From Polaromonas sp. (GTDB lineage Bacteria > Pseudomonadota > Gammaproteobacteria > Burkholderiales > Burkholderiaceae_C), in NCBI RefSeq assembly GCF_012927455.1, contig NZ_JABBPE010000001.1:1-64000 (forward strand): a DNA stretch of 64,000 nt, in the 5' to 3' direction. The translations under genes and the position numbers were made by a program. The notes under the pieces were generated by a model. The model was not told where the DNA came from, did no database searches, and saw only the letters and a list, made by a program, of their open reading frames with translations. Of this stretch, positions 1-8,282 are shown piece by piece (the stretch's first letter is position 1; every line of letters begins with the position of its first letter).

Positions 1-121
1 GCCCATCGGATACATTCCCCCTGCCGAGGCTGAAGAAAATTACTATCGGCAATTAGCCAGTCAAGTTGCAGTGTCTGCCTGACTTAACCCAACGGGCCTC
101 CACGGAACCCGGGGCGATTCA
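1..121 (+). mobile_element. 3' end of an IS3-family insertion sequence
   Basis: The window opens inside an insertion sequence. The last codons of a transposase (2-82) are followed by a GC-rich terminal inverted repeat at about 97-121, which ends in CA as IS3-family ends do. The left end and most of the element lie before the window. The family call rests on the transposase C-terminus and this end. The partner inverted repeat cannot be seen, so the exact end is approximate. Confidence 0.7.
2..82 (+). CDS. IS3-family transposase OrfB, C-terminal fragment (runs off window start)
   Basis: This frame encodes the last 26 residues of a protein and stops with TGA at 80-82. The motif IGYIPPAEAEENYY is the typical C-terminal tail of the DDE-type OrfB transposase of IS3-family elements, which cuts and joins the element ends. 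The catalytic domain lies upstream of the window, so intactness cannot be judged. A terminal inverted repeat follows within 40 bp, as expected. Confidence 0.75.
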   Translation, partial: PIGYIPPAEAEENYYRQLASQVAVSA

Positions 122-230
122 ACTGCTAGAGCAAGCCAATCTGCGCGCACCACAGTTGTAAACCCGATATTGAGGGAGCCGTCGAGACCATATCGTGGTG
201 CAAAACATTGGGGTACGGGGTAACTGTGAG

Positions 231-272
231 GTCTGACGTGCGAGCTAATCGGGCGCCAGCGAAGGGTTAGGC
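231..272 (-). repeat. attC-like site downstream of the GNAT gene
   Basis: On the plus strand the segment begins GTCTGAC and ends GTTAGGC. These are close to the R'' (RYYYAAC) and R' (GTTRRRY) core sites of integron attC elements, with imperfectly complementary arms between them. The TAA stop of the GNAT gene (267-269) lies inside GTTAGGC, which is common for cassette genes. At 42 bp it is short for an attC, and one core base is off consensus, so this is a degenerate or partial site at best. Confidence 0.4.
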
Positions 273-698
273 ATCACTGAGGTGGCCACGCTCGATGGCC
301 TTTGCTGGGTTCTCAAAGATGGCCATAGCGGTGAGCATGCGGAGAAAGCCAAACTTGCGATAGAAGTCTTCTTTGCCAGGCACCGAGTAGAGAATGATTT
401 TCTTGTGCCCACTTGAAAGAGCAACTAAGCGTTTGACGACCTCTCCCCCAAGGCCGGTGCCTTGATGAGTTGGTAGTACTGCGACATCGCAGATGTATGA
501 AGCGTCAGCTCCGTCAGCGAGTGCCCGACCTGCGGCAATTAGCTTGCCGTCTTCGTAGGCAAAGCAGCGGTATCTGCTGTTGGTGAACACTGTTTCCAGG
601 ACCTTGGCGTTCTTGATTCCAAGTGGCGCTGCTCGATATAGGGCTTCCAGTTCGGTCCAGTCGAGAGTGGTAATGGATTCGGACCACGAAACGGCCAT
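267..698 (-). CDS. GNAT family N-acetyltransferase
   Basis: This encodes a 143-residue protein of the GCN5-related acetyltransferase fold, which transfers acetyl from acetyl-CoA to an amine. The substrate cannot be told. The acetyl-CoA binding motif A is seen as DVAVLPTHQGTGLGGEVV, followed by a motif B-like end (VPGKEDFYRKFGF). I start at the ATG at 698 because the sequence from MAVSWSES has family length and character, while the upstream in-frame extension is arginine/serine-rich and lies in an attC-like region. The neighbours are a VOC gene on the same strand and an IS end. The stop codon lies within GTTAGGC. Antibiotic or polyamine acetylation are possible roles but nothing proves them. 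Confidence 0.85.
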   Translation of the reverse strand: MAVSWSESITTLDWTELEALYRAAPLGIKNAKVLETVFTNSRYRCFAYEDGKLIAAGRALADGADASYICDVAVLPTHQGTGLGGEVVKRLVALSSGHKKIILYSVPGKEDFYRKFGFLRMLTAMAIFENPAKAIERGHLSDA

Positions 699-716
699 AA
701 GTGTTCCTTGTGTAAT

Positions 717-811
717 GCGTGACGTTCGAGCTGAGCGGGGCGACGACGGCAGGACGCAAGACCGGGCCTGGTGGCGTGCCGATGGCGCTCCGCCTGAGCG
801 AGGCGTTAGGC
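717..811 (-). repeat. attC-like site between the VOC and GNAT genes
   Basis: A 95-bp segment starts GCGTGAC (717-723) and ends GTTAGGC (805-811). The arms TTCGAGCTGAGCGGGG and CCGCCTGAGCGAGGC are imperfectly complementary. This matches the layout of an integron attC: outer core sites around an imperfect palindrome with a variable centre. The TAA stop of the VOC gene (806-808) lies in the R' core. The left core has two mismatches to consensus, so it may be decayed. Confidence 0.5.
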
Positions 812-1180
812 CTCGGGTTCTTGGCAAACCACTTCGATGTTGTGCCCGTCCGGACCAATGACGAAAGCTGCATAGTAGTTCGCGTGATAGTGGGGGCGCA
901 GACCAGGCGCACCATTGTCTTTGCCACCCGCCTCCAGCGCCGTGCGATAAAAAGCTTCGACTTGCTGGCGATTCTCGGCCGTGAACGCCAAGTGAAGATG
1001 CGCCGGCTTCTCTTCGGTTTGGTAAAGGCACAGTGAAGCCTTAGCCTTTGTGCACAGTTCGACACCGTACGTAGGCGGCCCTTCCGAGCCAGCGGATACG
1101 CCGAGCGGTTCGAGTGCCTTGAGGAAGAACGCTTTGCTGGCTGCATAGTCGCTGACTCCGAATTTGACGTGGTCAAACAT
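806..1180 (-). CDS. VOC family (glyoxalase/bleomycin-resistance-like) protein
   Basis: This encodes 124 residues with the vicinal oxygen chelate fold, opening MFDHVKFGVSDY and closing with FVIGPDGHNIEVVCQ, the usual last strand with a metal-binding Glu. Family members are metal-dependent lyases, dioxygenases or drug-binding proteins. Which one this is cannot be said from sequence alone. The length is normal for a single-module member. The gene lies between GNAT and ankyrin genes on the same strand, and its stop codon lies in an attC-like core site. Small VOC and GNAT genes are both common gene-cassette cargo. Confidence 0.85.
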   Translation of the reverse strand: MFDHVKFGVSDYAASKAFFLKALEPLGVSAGSEGPPTYGVELCTKAKASLCLYQTEEKPAHLHLAFTAENRQQVEAFYRTALEAGGKDNGAPGLRPHYHANYYAAFVIGPDGHNIEVVCQEPEA

Positions 1181-1186
1181 GAGTTC

Positions 1187-1231
1187 TCCTAAAGTGTGTG
1201 AGCCTGCGCGAGGTCCGGCTGCCTGTTAGTT
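1187..1231 (-). repeat. weak attC-like site between the ankyrin and VOC genes
   Basis: The segment ends GTTAGTT (1225-1231), one mismatch from the R' consensus, and that motif contains the TAA stop of the ankyrin gene (1226-1228). The left end TCCTAAA fits the R'' consensus only partly. The arms GTGTGAGCC and GGCTGCC pair imperfectly. Alone this would be ignored. It is listed because it is the third consecutive minus-strand gene whose stop lies in such a motif. Confidence 0.25.
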
Positions 1232-2355
1232 CGCGCCGGTAACGGCGCCGGCGGCGCGCAAGACCGCAACCATCTCGGAAGTGCCGCTTTGCAGTGCGAA
1301 ATCAAGCGGCCGTCGCCCGTCGTCATCCTTGGCGTTGACATTGGAGCCGGCGCCAATCAGTATTTTAAGAGCTTCGGCGCTTTTGCTCTTTGCCGCATTG
1401 TGGATGGGCTGCTTGCCAGACAGGGCCAGCGTATGAATGTCGGCACCCGCGGCAATAAGCGCCTGGAGCATTGCCGTCTTGCCCCAAAGCGCGGCGAGCT
1501 GAATGGGCTGCACTCGGTAGTTGTTTGAAGCGTTGACGTTGCCCCCGGCAGCAATTACGGATGTGAGCAGTTCGACATCGCCAAAGGAAGCAACGGAATG
1601 AATCAACTGGTCGTTGTTCGAATCGCATGCGTTCACATTGGCGCCGCTGGCCAACAGCGCACGCACGATGGGCAGCGAATCGGCGTTGAACGCCCGGTCC
1701 ATGGGCGTCCAGCCGTTTTTATTTGCCACATCTACCTTGGCGCCGGCCTTCAGCAAAGCCTGTACCGTTTGAACGCTGGCGATGTCAGTTGCCAAATGCA
1801 AAGGGGTGTTGCCAGCGTCGTCGGTCGCATTAATGCTCGCTTTGGCGGCCAGGAGCATTTGAACGATTTGCGTATGCCCCCCCCCCGCGCGGCCAGATGC
1901 AGCGGCTCGCTGCCATCGGTGTCTCGGTGCTTGACCGATGCGCCGCTGACAAGCAAGCGCTTGACGCCCTCGACGTCGCCCTGGTTGGCCTGTGAAGAGA
2001 GCGTTTCTGACAAGTCGTGGGTGGCCGAGGAAAAGCCGTATTGCTGACAAACCCAGGGCATGTCATCGAGCCCGCCAGGTCTGGCGGTCGATTCTTGTAA
2101 TTCGAGCTGCATATTGCTCATGGCGGATTTGTAATCCGCACTCAGGCGGAGCGCGCGAATAGCTTTTCCCCCCTGCGCCGCCTCATAACTTTTTTTGCCC
2201 GCCGCGGCCCCGGCACGGTCGATTTTTAAGCAGGCCGAATATAAAAAATCCATGCGCGCGAGAATCAACTCGCTCGACTCTCCCGCGTCGGCCCGGGCAC
2301 CCGCCGTGAGCGCCGCGCCGGCTGCAAGGAAAAGACAAAAAAGAGATTTTTTCAT
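1226..2355 (-). pseudogene. secreted ankyrin-repeat protein, frameshifted at a poly-G tract
   Basis: The N-terminal part starts at ATG 2355 with the signal peptide MKKSLFCLFLAAGAALTAGA, followed by a unique domain of about 120 residues and the first ankyrin repeat (DGSEPLHLAARGGG). The reading frame then changes at a run of ten G (coding strand; C10 at 1877-1886) and continues from HTQIVQMLLAAKA with about six more ankyrin repeats to 1226. Joined, it is an exported protein of about 375 residues, probably periplasmic, binding an unknown partner. One extra G or two fewer would restore one frame. It could be a pseudogene, a phase-variable gene or a sequencing error. It lies in the cassette-like array. 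Confidence 0.7.
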
Positions 2356-3009
2356 GAGTGGTGCGAAAAAATGTTTCAGTAATGCAGGGGTGCTAGTAAT
2401 AAGTTAATTGTGCCGCAGCCGCAGGCGGAAAAGGCGCCACAGCGCTGCCAAAAAAGTTGCGCAAATAGCGTACAACTGGTGCGGAAATGCAACCTGCTTA
2501 CTAGATGGCCTGCTGTACCCGGCATCGGACCTGCGCTCTAAGGAGCACTGCACCCACTCAGCTGGCTTCACCGACCATGTGTTCTGGCTCGATTCTCGCT
2601 AGGACCTCGACGTAAATGGATTTAGTTAGTTCCGTAAATATGGTGAGGCCCGATAGCTTTGCATTTCTACCAGGAGCGGTCATTCGCTCCCATAACTTGA
2701 ACACGTCAAAAAACCGGTTGCGGTCTTTCGAATTCTGACAAGAGTTATTCAACATTGCCATTCTTGGAACTCCGAGGACGACTCCACTAGTTTCGACATC
2801 ACGATTAATGCGGGTGAAGCGTCGCGGGAAATGTTGGGCAGAAAGAGTACGCAAGAGGGCACGCTTGCGAAATTTAATGATAAGGGTATCCCTCTTCAAA
2901 ATACTTTCGGCGAGTAGCTGTTTCAAGGGTCTAGCCTGTATAGTTTCGCTGGCATTCGGTTTAACGCCGCAAGCTATACGAGAACTCAACAACCCCAAGG
3001 GACTAACCC
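2356..3009. other. gene-poor stretch of about 650 bp
   Basis: No gene here can be supported. Two open frames exist (about 2408-2602 plus and 2558-3058 minus), but neither resembles a family I know. Their composition is more AT-rich than neighbouring genes, which fits acquired or decayed DNA. The last part presumably carries the promoter and ribosome binding site of the gene starting at 3010 (AACCCCAAGGG lies 10-20 bp upstream of its ATG). Confidence 0.4.
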
Positions 3010-3414
3010 ATGAAAAAAATCGCCGCCGTTTTGCTTTCCGTATTCTTGCTCGCACCAACCATCGCGTCGGCGGACTCCGTGATAAAGGCCTCTGAGCTCA
3101 GCGCCCTGGGCGGCCTGTCCCTTGTGGCGGCCCCGCTCTACATGCTTTCCGGCGCTGCCGTACTGGTCACCGGCGTGGTCACCACCGTTGTTGACGCCAG
3201 CAAGGTCAACGTGCTGGTGACCACAGAAAAGGGTAAAGAAACCATCACCTTGCCAAAAAGCGTTGTCGACAAAGCCAACTTGAAGGCTGGCGACCAGCTA
3301 ACGGTCAAGCCCTCCAAATCCGGCGCGCTGCTTTCCAAGAACGAAACACCCCTGGCCTTCTTGGTCACTCCGGAAAACGCCAAGCTGTCGCGCAGCCATG
3401 AACTGGCTAAATAA
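3010..3414 (+). CDS. hypothetical secreted protein, partner of the DUF2145 gene
   Basis: This encodes 134 residues with a clear signal peptide (MKKIAAVLLSVFLLAPTIASA) and a hydrophobic segment near residues 38-62. A polar domain of about 70 residues follows (TTEKGKETITLPKSVVDKAN), which may form a small beta-rich fold. I do not recognise a family. It overlaps the following DUF2145 gene by 17 bp, so the two are probably one transcription and translation unit and work together in the periplasm or membrane. The role is unknown. Confidence 0.75.
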   Translation: MKKIAAVLLSVFLLAPTIASADSVIKASELSALGGLSLVAAPLYMLSGAAVLVTGVVTTVVDASKVNVLVTTEKGKETITLPKSVVDKANLKAGDQLTVKPSKSGALLSKNETPLAFLVTPENAKLSRSHELAK

Positions 3415-4225
3415 GTCCGCGCGGACGCTCATCGCCGCGTCCCTTTGCCTGGCTGCCGGTGCCGCAAACGCCGGCCGCGCTTGCGAAGAAACTGTCGTTG
3501 ACCCGGCTAAGACTCAAATTGCTTTTGATACCGCGATGACTTTGGGCAACGTGCTCGATGCCAGCGGCCAAAAGCTGGTCATCCTGGCCAGGCGCGGCCA
3601 AGACCTCGAAAAGTACGGAGTCACGTTCTCGCATGCAGCATTTGCGGCCAGAGAAGCGGGCGGCTGGGCCATTTACCACGACCTTAACGTGTGTGGTAGT
3701 GCGCTGTCGAAGCTTTTTGTTCAGGGGCTGGCCGAGTTCTTGGCCGATGACCTGATTTCGCAAGACGTTGCAGTGGTCACGCCCGAGCCTTGGCTGCAAG
3801 ACCGATTGATTCAGGTACTGGCATCAAAGCAAGAGCAGTTTCGGATGCACGAGTCGGCGTACAGCGCCGTGGCTTATCCTTTTGCCCTACGCTATCAGAA
3901 CTCGAACGGCTGGATTCTCGAAACCTATGCCAGGGCTGCTTCCGAGACGCTGCTGCCCACGCGGGATGAAGCGCAAGGCTGGCTGAAGTCGCAGGGATAC
4001 ACCCCGAGCATTATTGAGCTGGGGACGCTGACGCGTCTTGGGGCGCGCATGTTCAAGGCCAACGTCGCGTTCGATGACCAGCCCGCAGAATTACGGTGGG
4101 CCGGCAAAATCACGGCCAGCACTGGTGACTCGGTGCTGAGGTTTGTTGCCAAAAATGGCATCAAGCAGCCCGGCTGCACACACGGGAAGTTTGCCGAGGC
4201 TGTTTGCCTGGTAAAAAACCAGTAG
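3398..4225 (+). CDS. DUF2145 family secreted protein
   Basis: This encodes 275 residues with signal peptide MNWLNKSARTLIAASLCLAA cleaved near ANA-GRA. The middle fits DUF2145 as I remember it: VILARRGQDLEKYGVTFSHA, GWAIYHDLNVCG, then SAVAYPFALRYQNSNGWILE. The family is a predicted exported protein of Proteobacteria with no established reaction. Conserved Cys, His and Asn residues look like an NlpC/P60-type hydrolase arrangement, but that is my inference. The length is normal. Its start overlaps the end of the preceding secreted gene. Confidence 0.75.
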   Translation: MNWLNKSARTLIAASLCLAAGAANAGRACEETVVDPAKTQIAFDTAMTLGNVLDASGQKLVILARRGQDLEKYGVTFSHAAFAAREAGGWAIYHDLNVCGSALSKLFVQGLAEFLADDLISQDVAVVTPEPWLQDRLIQVLASKQEQFRMHESAYSAVAYPFALRYQNSNGWILETYARAASETLLPTRDEAQGWLKSQGYTPSIIELGTLTRLGARMFKANVAFDDQPAELRWAGKITASTGDSVLRFVAKNGIKQPGCTHGKFAEAVCLVKNQ

Positions 4226-4321
4226 TCCAGCCCGTCGGACGCGTTACCCTGTGAGCTGACGCGGACCGACCAACAGCGGCCGTTGAGATGACCTTTGCAA
4301 TGCCTCATGCTCAGGAGCCCG

Positions 4322-4774
4322 ATGTCACAACTCGTCTTCGTTTTCGGAACCTTGAAAGAGGGCTTCCCTAACTTCGCCACCAACAAAGGCGCACGAGTCG
4401 GGGGGAGCTTCATTACCGTGGAGCGCTATCCGCTGTACCTGGTCGGAGAGCGCTTCTCGCCATGGTTGATTCACGCTGCAGGGGAAGGTGAGCGAGTTGT
4501 CGGCCAGGTCTTCAAAGTCGACCAGGTAACGCTCAAAGCCATGGACGTCCTTGAGCGAATCACCGAGCCCGATGGGTACCGACGGGTAGCGATTGACGTG
4601 GAGGAGCTGGAGGACGCATCGAAGGGGAGGCTCAGCGTCCATGCATACGTCAAGGACCGGGAGCTCTTTCGTCGTTCAGACGCACAGCTTGGGCCGCTGC
4701 GCGAATACGCACATGTGCACGCTGCGCTGTATCGAAGCAGAGCATTGCCGCCCCAGTGTGGCAGCCTTCAGTGA
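4322..4774 (+). CDS. gamma-glutamylcyclotransferase family protein (AIG2-like)
   Basis: This encodes 150 residues. The N-terminal motif LVFVFGTLKEGFPN is the nucleotide- or substrate-binding loop signature of the GGCT fold (usually YGTL), and ERYPLYLVGERFSPWL continues it. The enzymes release 5-oxoproline from gamma-glutamyl amines or peptides. The proposed catalytic Glu is probably in MDVLERITEPDGYRR. I start at ATG 4322 (MSQLVF), since the upstream in-frame ATG adds only a non-family extension. It stands alone between DUF2145 and the CaiB-like gene, and its substrate is unknown. Confidence 0.8.
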   Translation: MSQLVFVFGTLKEGFPNFATNKGARVGGSFITVERYPLYLVGERFSPWLIHAAGEGERVVGQVFKVDQVTLKAMDVLERITEPDGYRRVAIDVEELEDASKGRLSVHAYVKDRELFRRSDAQLGPLREYAHVHAALYRSRALPPQCGSLQ

Positions 4775-4939
4775 ACCGCGCGGGGGCGTAGCATCGCACG
4801 GACCGACTACATTCGCTTGTACTGTCGGCATTCAATCTGCAATTATCTCCGTCCGCTCCAGGCACCGTACCGCCCGTCGATTTCCGGCCAGAAGCGGTCT
4901 TTTGATAAGCTCGACTATCGAGTGAAGAGCAGGACGTAT

Positions 4940-6328
4940 ATGAACCCAAGTGACATATTGCGGGACTTGTGGCAAGTCGCAGGACTACCGGCCGACGCGT
5001 TAGCTTTTGCCGCGCTACATGGCGCGGACCCTGTGTTTCCCTCGTCCTTTCGGGTCGGAGCTGCGGCGCAAAGCACCATCGCCGCAGCTGCTTTGGCTGC
5101 TTGTGAGGTCGCCCACCAACGCGGCACGGCTCGCCAGCGCGTGACCGTCGATTTGACACACGCGGCCATCGAATGCACTGGATGGTTCAGCATCGACGGG
5201 CGTGTGCCGGACCTCTGGGATACATTTTCTGGCTTATACCGCTGCGCTGATGGCCATGTAAGGATTCACGCTAACTTCTCTCACCACCGCGAGGGTGCCT
5301 TGCGCTTATTGGGACTCAATCCGGCAACATCACAGCGCAGTGACGCCGAGCAAGCTTTTCTTCGCTGGCGCGCAATCGATTTCGAGGACGCCGCCGCCAA
5401 CATGAACCTTGTGGCCACCGCATTGCGCCGTTTCGATGAGTGGGATGCGACGCCGCAAGGACATGCCTTGGGCACCCAGCCACTTTTTACCATCGACCGC
5501 ATTGGCGAACCCAAAGATGCGCCACCTCTTGTGTTGCCAGCGTTGCGCGACGACGAGTCTCCTTTGAGCGGCCTGCGCGTGCTCGACCTTACGCGCATTC
5601 TCGCAGGCCCTGTAGGCGGCCGCGTGCTTGCGGCCTATGGCGCAGATGTAATGCTCATTAACTCGCCAAATCTTCCAAACATCGCCGCCATTGCAGACAC
5701 CAGCCGGGGCAAACTTTCGGCTCACGCGGACTTGCGAACTGACCAGGGCCGCGCCGCGCTTGAACACTTGGTCGGAAACGCACATGTTTTCGTGCAAGGC
5801 TATCGACCTGGAGGGCTCTCAGCCCTTGGTTACGGTGCCGAAGAAATCGTTCGGCTGCGCCCAGGCATCATCTATGTGACGCTTTCCGCCTATGGCACGC
5901 AAGGACCCTGGGTGGAGCGGCGTGGCTTTGACTCGCTGGTACAAACGGCTATGGGCTTCAACTATGCTGAGGGTGAAGCTGATGGTGACGGGGTGCCGCG
6001 ACCAATGCCCATGCAGATTCTTGATGAAGCGACCGGATACCTGCTGGCCTTTGGTGTGGCGGCGGCGCTGTGTCGTCAGCAGCGTGAGGGCGGGAGCTGG
6101 CATGTACAGGTATCGCTGGCGCAGACCGGACAGTGGCTTCGACGACTGGGGCAGGTGGCTGGTGGGTTGGCTGCGGTGAGGCCCAACATGGCACCCTATC
6201 TTGAGATTTCCCAGTCTGGATTTGGCGAGTTGTGTGCGGTCCGCCACAGTGCCCAGCTCTCGCGCACGCCAGCCAACTGGAAGCGGCAATCAATGCCGCC
6301 CGGCAGCAGTGCTCCGGCCTGGCCTTAG
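4940..6328 (+). CDS. CaiB/BaiF family CoA-transferase (class III)
   Basis: This encodes 462 residues. The second half holds the class III CoA-transferase core: LSGLRVLDLTRILAGPVGGR, then VFVQGYRPGGLSALGYG and IIYVTLSAYGTQGPWVERRG. The family moves CoA between acyl groups through an aspartyl-CoA intermediate. The likely catalytic Asp lies near GFDSLVQTAMG. About 200 N-terminal residues form a second, degenerate copy-like half, as in longer members. I start at ATG 4940, since the upstream extension lacks family features. The substrate is not predictable. The 295 bp that follow, up to the kinase gene, show no supported gene. Confidence 0.8.
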   Translation: MNPSDILRDLWQVAGLPADALAFAALHGADPVFPSSFRVGAAAQSTIAAAALAACEVAHQRGTARQRVTVDLTHAAIECTGWFSIDGRVPDLWDTFSGLYRCADGHVRIHANFSHHREGALRLLGLNPATSQRSDAEQAFLRWRAIDFEDAAANMNLVATALRRFDEWDATPQGHALGTQPLFTIDRIGEPKDAPPLVLPALRDDESPLSGLRVLDLTRILAGPVGGRVLAAYGADVMLINSPNLPNIAAIADTSRGKLSAHADLRTDQGRAALEHLVGNAHVFVQGYRPGGLSALGYGAEEIVRLRPGIIYVTLSAYGTQGPWVERRGFDSLVQTAMGFNYAEGEADGDGVPRPMPMQILDEATGYLLAFGVAAALCRQQREGGSWHVQVSLAQTGQWLRRLGQVAGGLAAVRPNMAPYLEISQSGFGELCAVRHSAQLSRTPANWKRQSMPPGSSAPAWP

Positions 6329-6623
6329 AACTGGCTGATTCCGACCAAGAGCAGGCATTGCAGCCCATTCTCTGGCATGTGCACCTCTGGTTCAGTGCGC
6401 TTCAAGGCGGGTGCTGAAAGCCACTGGAAGCATAGCCCCTAAGCCCAACAATGTGTGGCAGCGTACAGATCACTTGGTTTGCAAGTGTTAACTTTCCAAC
6501 CAGACATCAACCCGACAGGCCGATTTTTACCCATTTTGACGCGGCTGCGTGTTGGGCGATAGACAAATAGGTGGGATGGTCCATAGTCAGTGAATGGCCT
6601 GAAACGCTAGAAAAGTTGAACCT

Positions 6624-7756
6624 ATGCTTCACCAGTTTTTAGCCAACAACCGCGCCATCCTGATTGCCAGGTGCATTGGAAAGGTCAACAAAAGACCGAA
6701 GCGGGCTGCTACCCCTGAGCAATTGAAAAACGGCATCCCGATGTTCATCGACCAGTTGACCAGAACACTGGAGGCCGAGCGAAGTAATGAAGACGCGACC
6801 AGCCTTCAGATTTCCGGCCCGGCAGGCGGGGACGCTGCTAATTTGTCTGAAATGGGGCTTAGCGCGGCGGCGCATGGCAAGGCGTTGCTGTACCTCGGCT
6901 ACAGTGTGGACCAAGTCGTGCATGACTACGGCGACCTGTGCCAAGCCATCACGGACCTGGCCTTCGAGCGGGACGCACCTTTCAGCATCGACGAATACCG
7001 AACATTGAACCGTTGCCTGGACAATGTCATGGCCGACGCCGTGACCGAATTCAGCGCCCAGCGCGATGCAACCCTCACGGCCGAGCAAAGCCTGCATGAG
7101 ACCGAGCAGCTCGGCTTTTTGATGCACGAGCTGCGCAATGCGCTTGGAACTGCAAGCCTTGCGGTCACCGCCATGGAGATGGGCAGCCTGACCCCGGCAG
7201 GAGCTACAGGCGCGGTGTTAAAGCGCAGTCATGCGTCCATGGCCAAGCTCATTAGCAACGCCTTGATTGAGGTGCGCGCCAAAAATAGAGGAATCGGGCA
7301 TCCACAGCTGCTCTCGCTGGCGGGTTATATCGCCGAAGCCAAAACTGGCGCCGACTTGGATGCGACCACGAGAGGATGCCTTCTCGCCGTGGCCGAGGTG
7401 GACCCAAGTCTGGGCATCCAGGTCAACCACGAACTGATCTGGGGGCTTTGATGAATTTGCTGCACAACGCCTTCAAGTTCACGCACTCGCATACGCAGGT
7501 GTCGTTAAATGCCTACGCAGTGGGCGAGCGCATCCTCATAGACGTGAAAGACCAGTGCGGCGGCCTGCCGCCCAGTAGTACCGAGAAAATGTTCACGCCC
7601 TTCACTCAACACAGCCATGACAGGACGGGCATGGGGCTGGGCCTGTCAATTGCCCGAAAAAGCGTCGAAGCCGACGGCGGCACCTTGAGCGTTAGGGACG
7701 TGCCGGGCACGGGATGCATTTTCACAATTGACCTACCGCGCTATTCGCTGAGATAG
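6624..7756 (+). pseudogene. sensor histidine kinase split by a one-base frameshift
   Basis: The first part (6624-7451, 275 residues) has an N-terminal helical sensor region resembling RsbRD-like input domains and the phosphoacceptor H-box FLMHELRNALGT. It stops just before the ATPase domain. The second part, in another frame to 7756, carries the N-box NLLHNAFKFT, the G1 box DQCGGLPP and the G2 box GMGLGLSIARKS. One additional G in the GGGGG run near 7440-7445 would join them as LIWGALMNLLHN. The missing base is therefore recent or a sequencing artefact. There are no membrane segments, so the kinase would be cytosolic. No response regulator is adjacent. Confidence 0.8.
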
Positions 7757-7849
7757 CCACACTTGGCAGGCAGTACCTCGGCTGTGCGCAGAATGAATGA
7801 CTGCTTTGGGCACAAAGCGGTCAGTCGCCCGCGTTCAGTCAATAAGCCT

Positions 7850-8182
7850 TCAGACCTCAATCACGCAAGCCCACCCAAAGTTCCTATTCTCAAAATCTAG
7901 CGCTCCAACCTTCGCTGCCGAGCCCACATTCCTGGCGTAGCCTTGCGGGTTGGCAACGACCCTGCATCCACGATTCAGGTCAACTCGGTAGTCGGTGCAT
8001 AGCGTCGTGCCGAGAAACCTAACACCGCCAAAGTCGACAGAATCGTTATCCAAGAAACTGATGGGAGTTCCGGATGTCGCCTTGCGCAAATCAACGCGCA
8101 TTTGCTCAATCGAATTTTCATAGAATTCATGGTTCCCGGCAAGGAGCAACACGAGTACGGCCGCCGGCCCTTGGAATCTCAC
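7850..8182 (-). pseudogene. metallophosphoesterase remnant with internal deletion
   Basis: The frame contains LLAGNHEFYENSIEQMRVDL, including the GNHE metal-binding motif of calcineurin-like phosphoesterases, then DNDSVDFGGVRFLGTTL. After TDYRVD it jumps to a family-type C-terminus (RVVANPQGYARN ... VIEV). The N-terminal DxH and GD motifs are absent, as is the middle segment carrying the final GHxH motif. It is therefore truncated at the start and deleted internally, and should be inactive. It sits among decayed genes near a tRNA-linked integrase remnant. Confidence 0.6.
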
Positions 8183-8282
8183 CTAGTGATTCGAGAAGCG
8201 CAGAGCGCAGCGAGAGCTTGCGCGGCCGCCCATTTTTCGTCTCTGGCAAATATGCCGTCCCCGCAGCAAAATCCACGCGGTC

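Noticed and set aside
2408..3058. Small open frames in the gene-poor stretch, including a 166-codon minus-strand frame
   Set aside because: Some parts look protein-like, but no family, signal peptide or ribosome binding site supports them. It also overlaps the start of the secreted gene at 3010.
6232..6417. A 61-codon frame overlapping the end of the CaiB-like gene
   Set aside because: It largely overlaps a well-supported gene and the rest has no recognisable feature.
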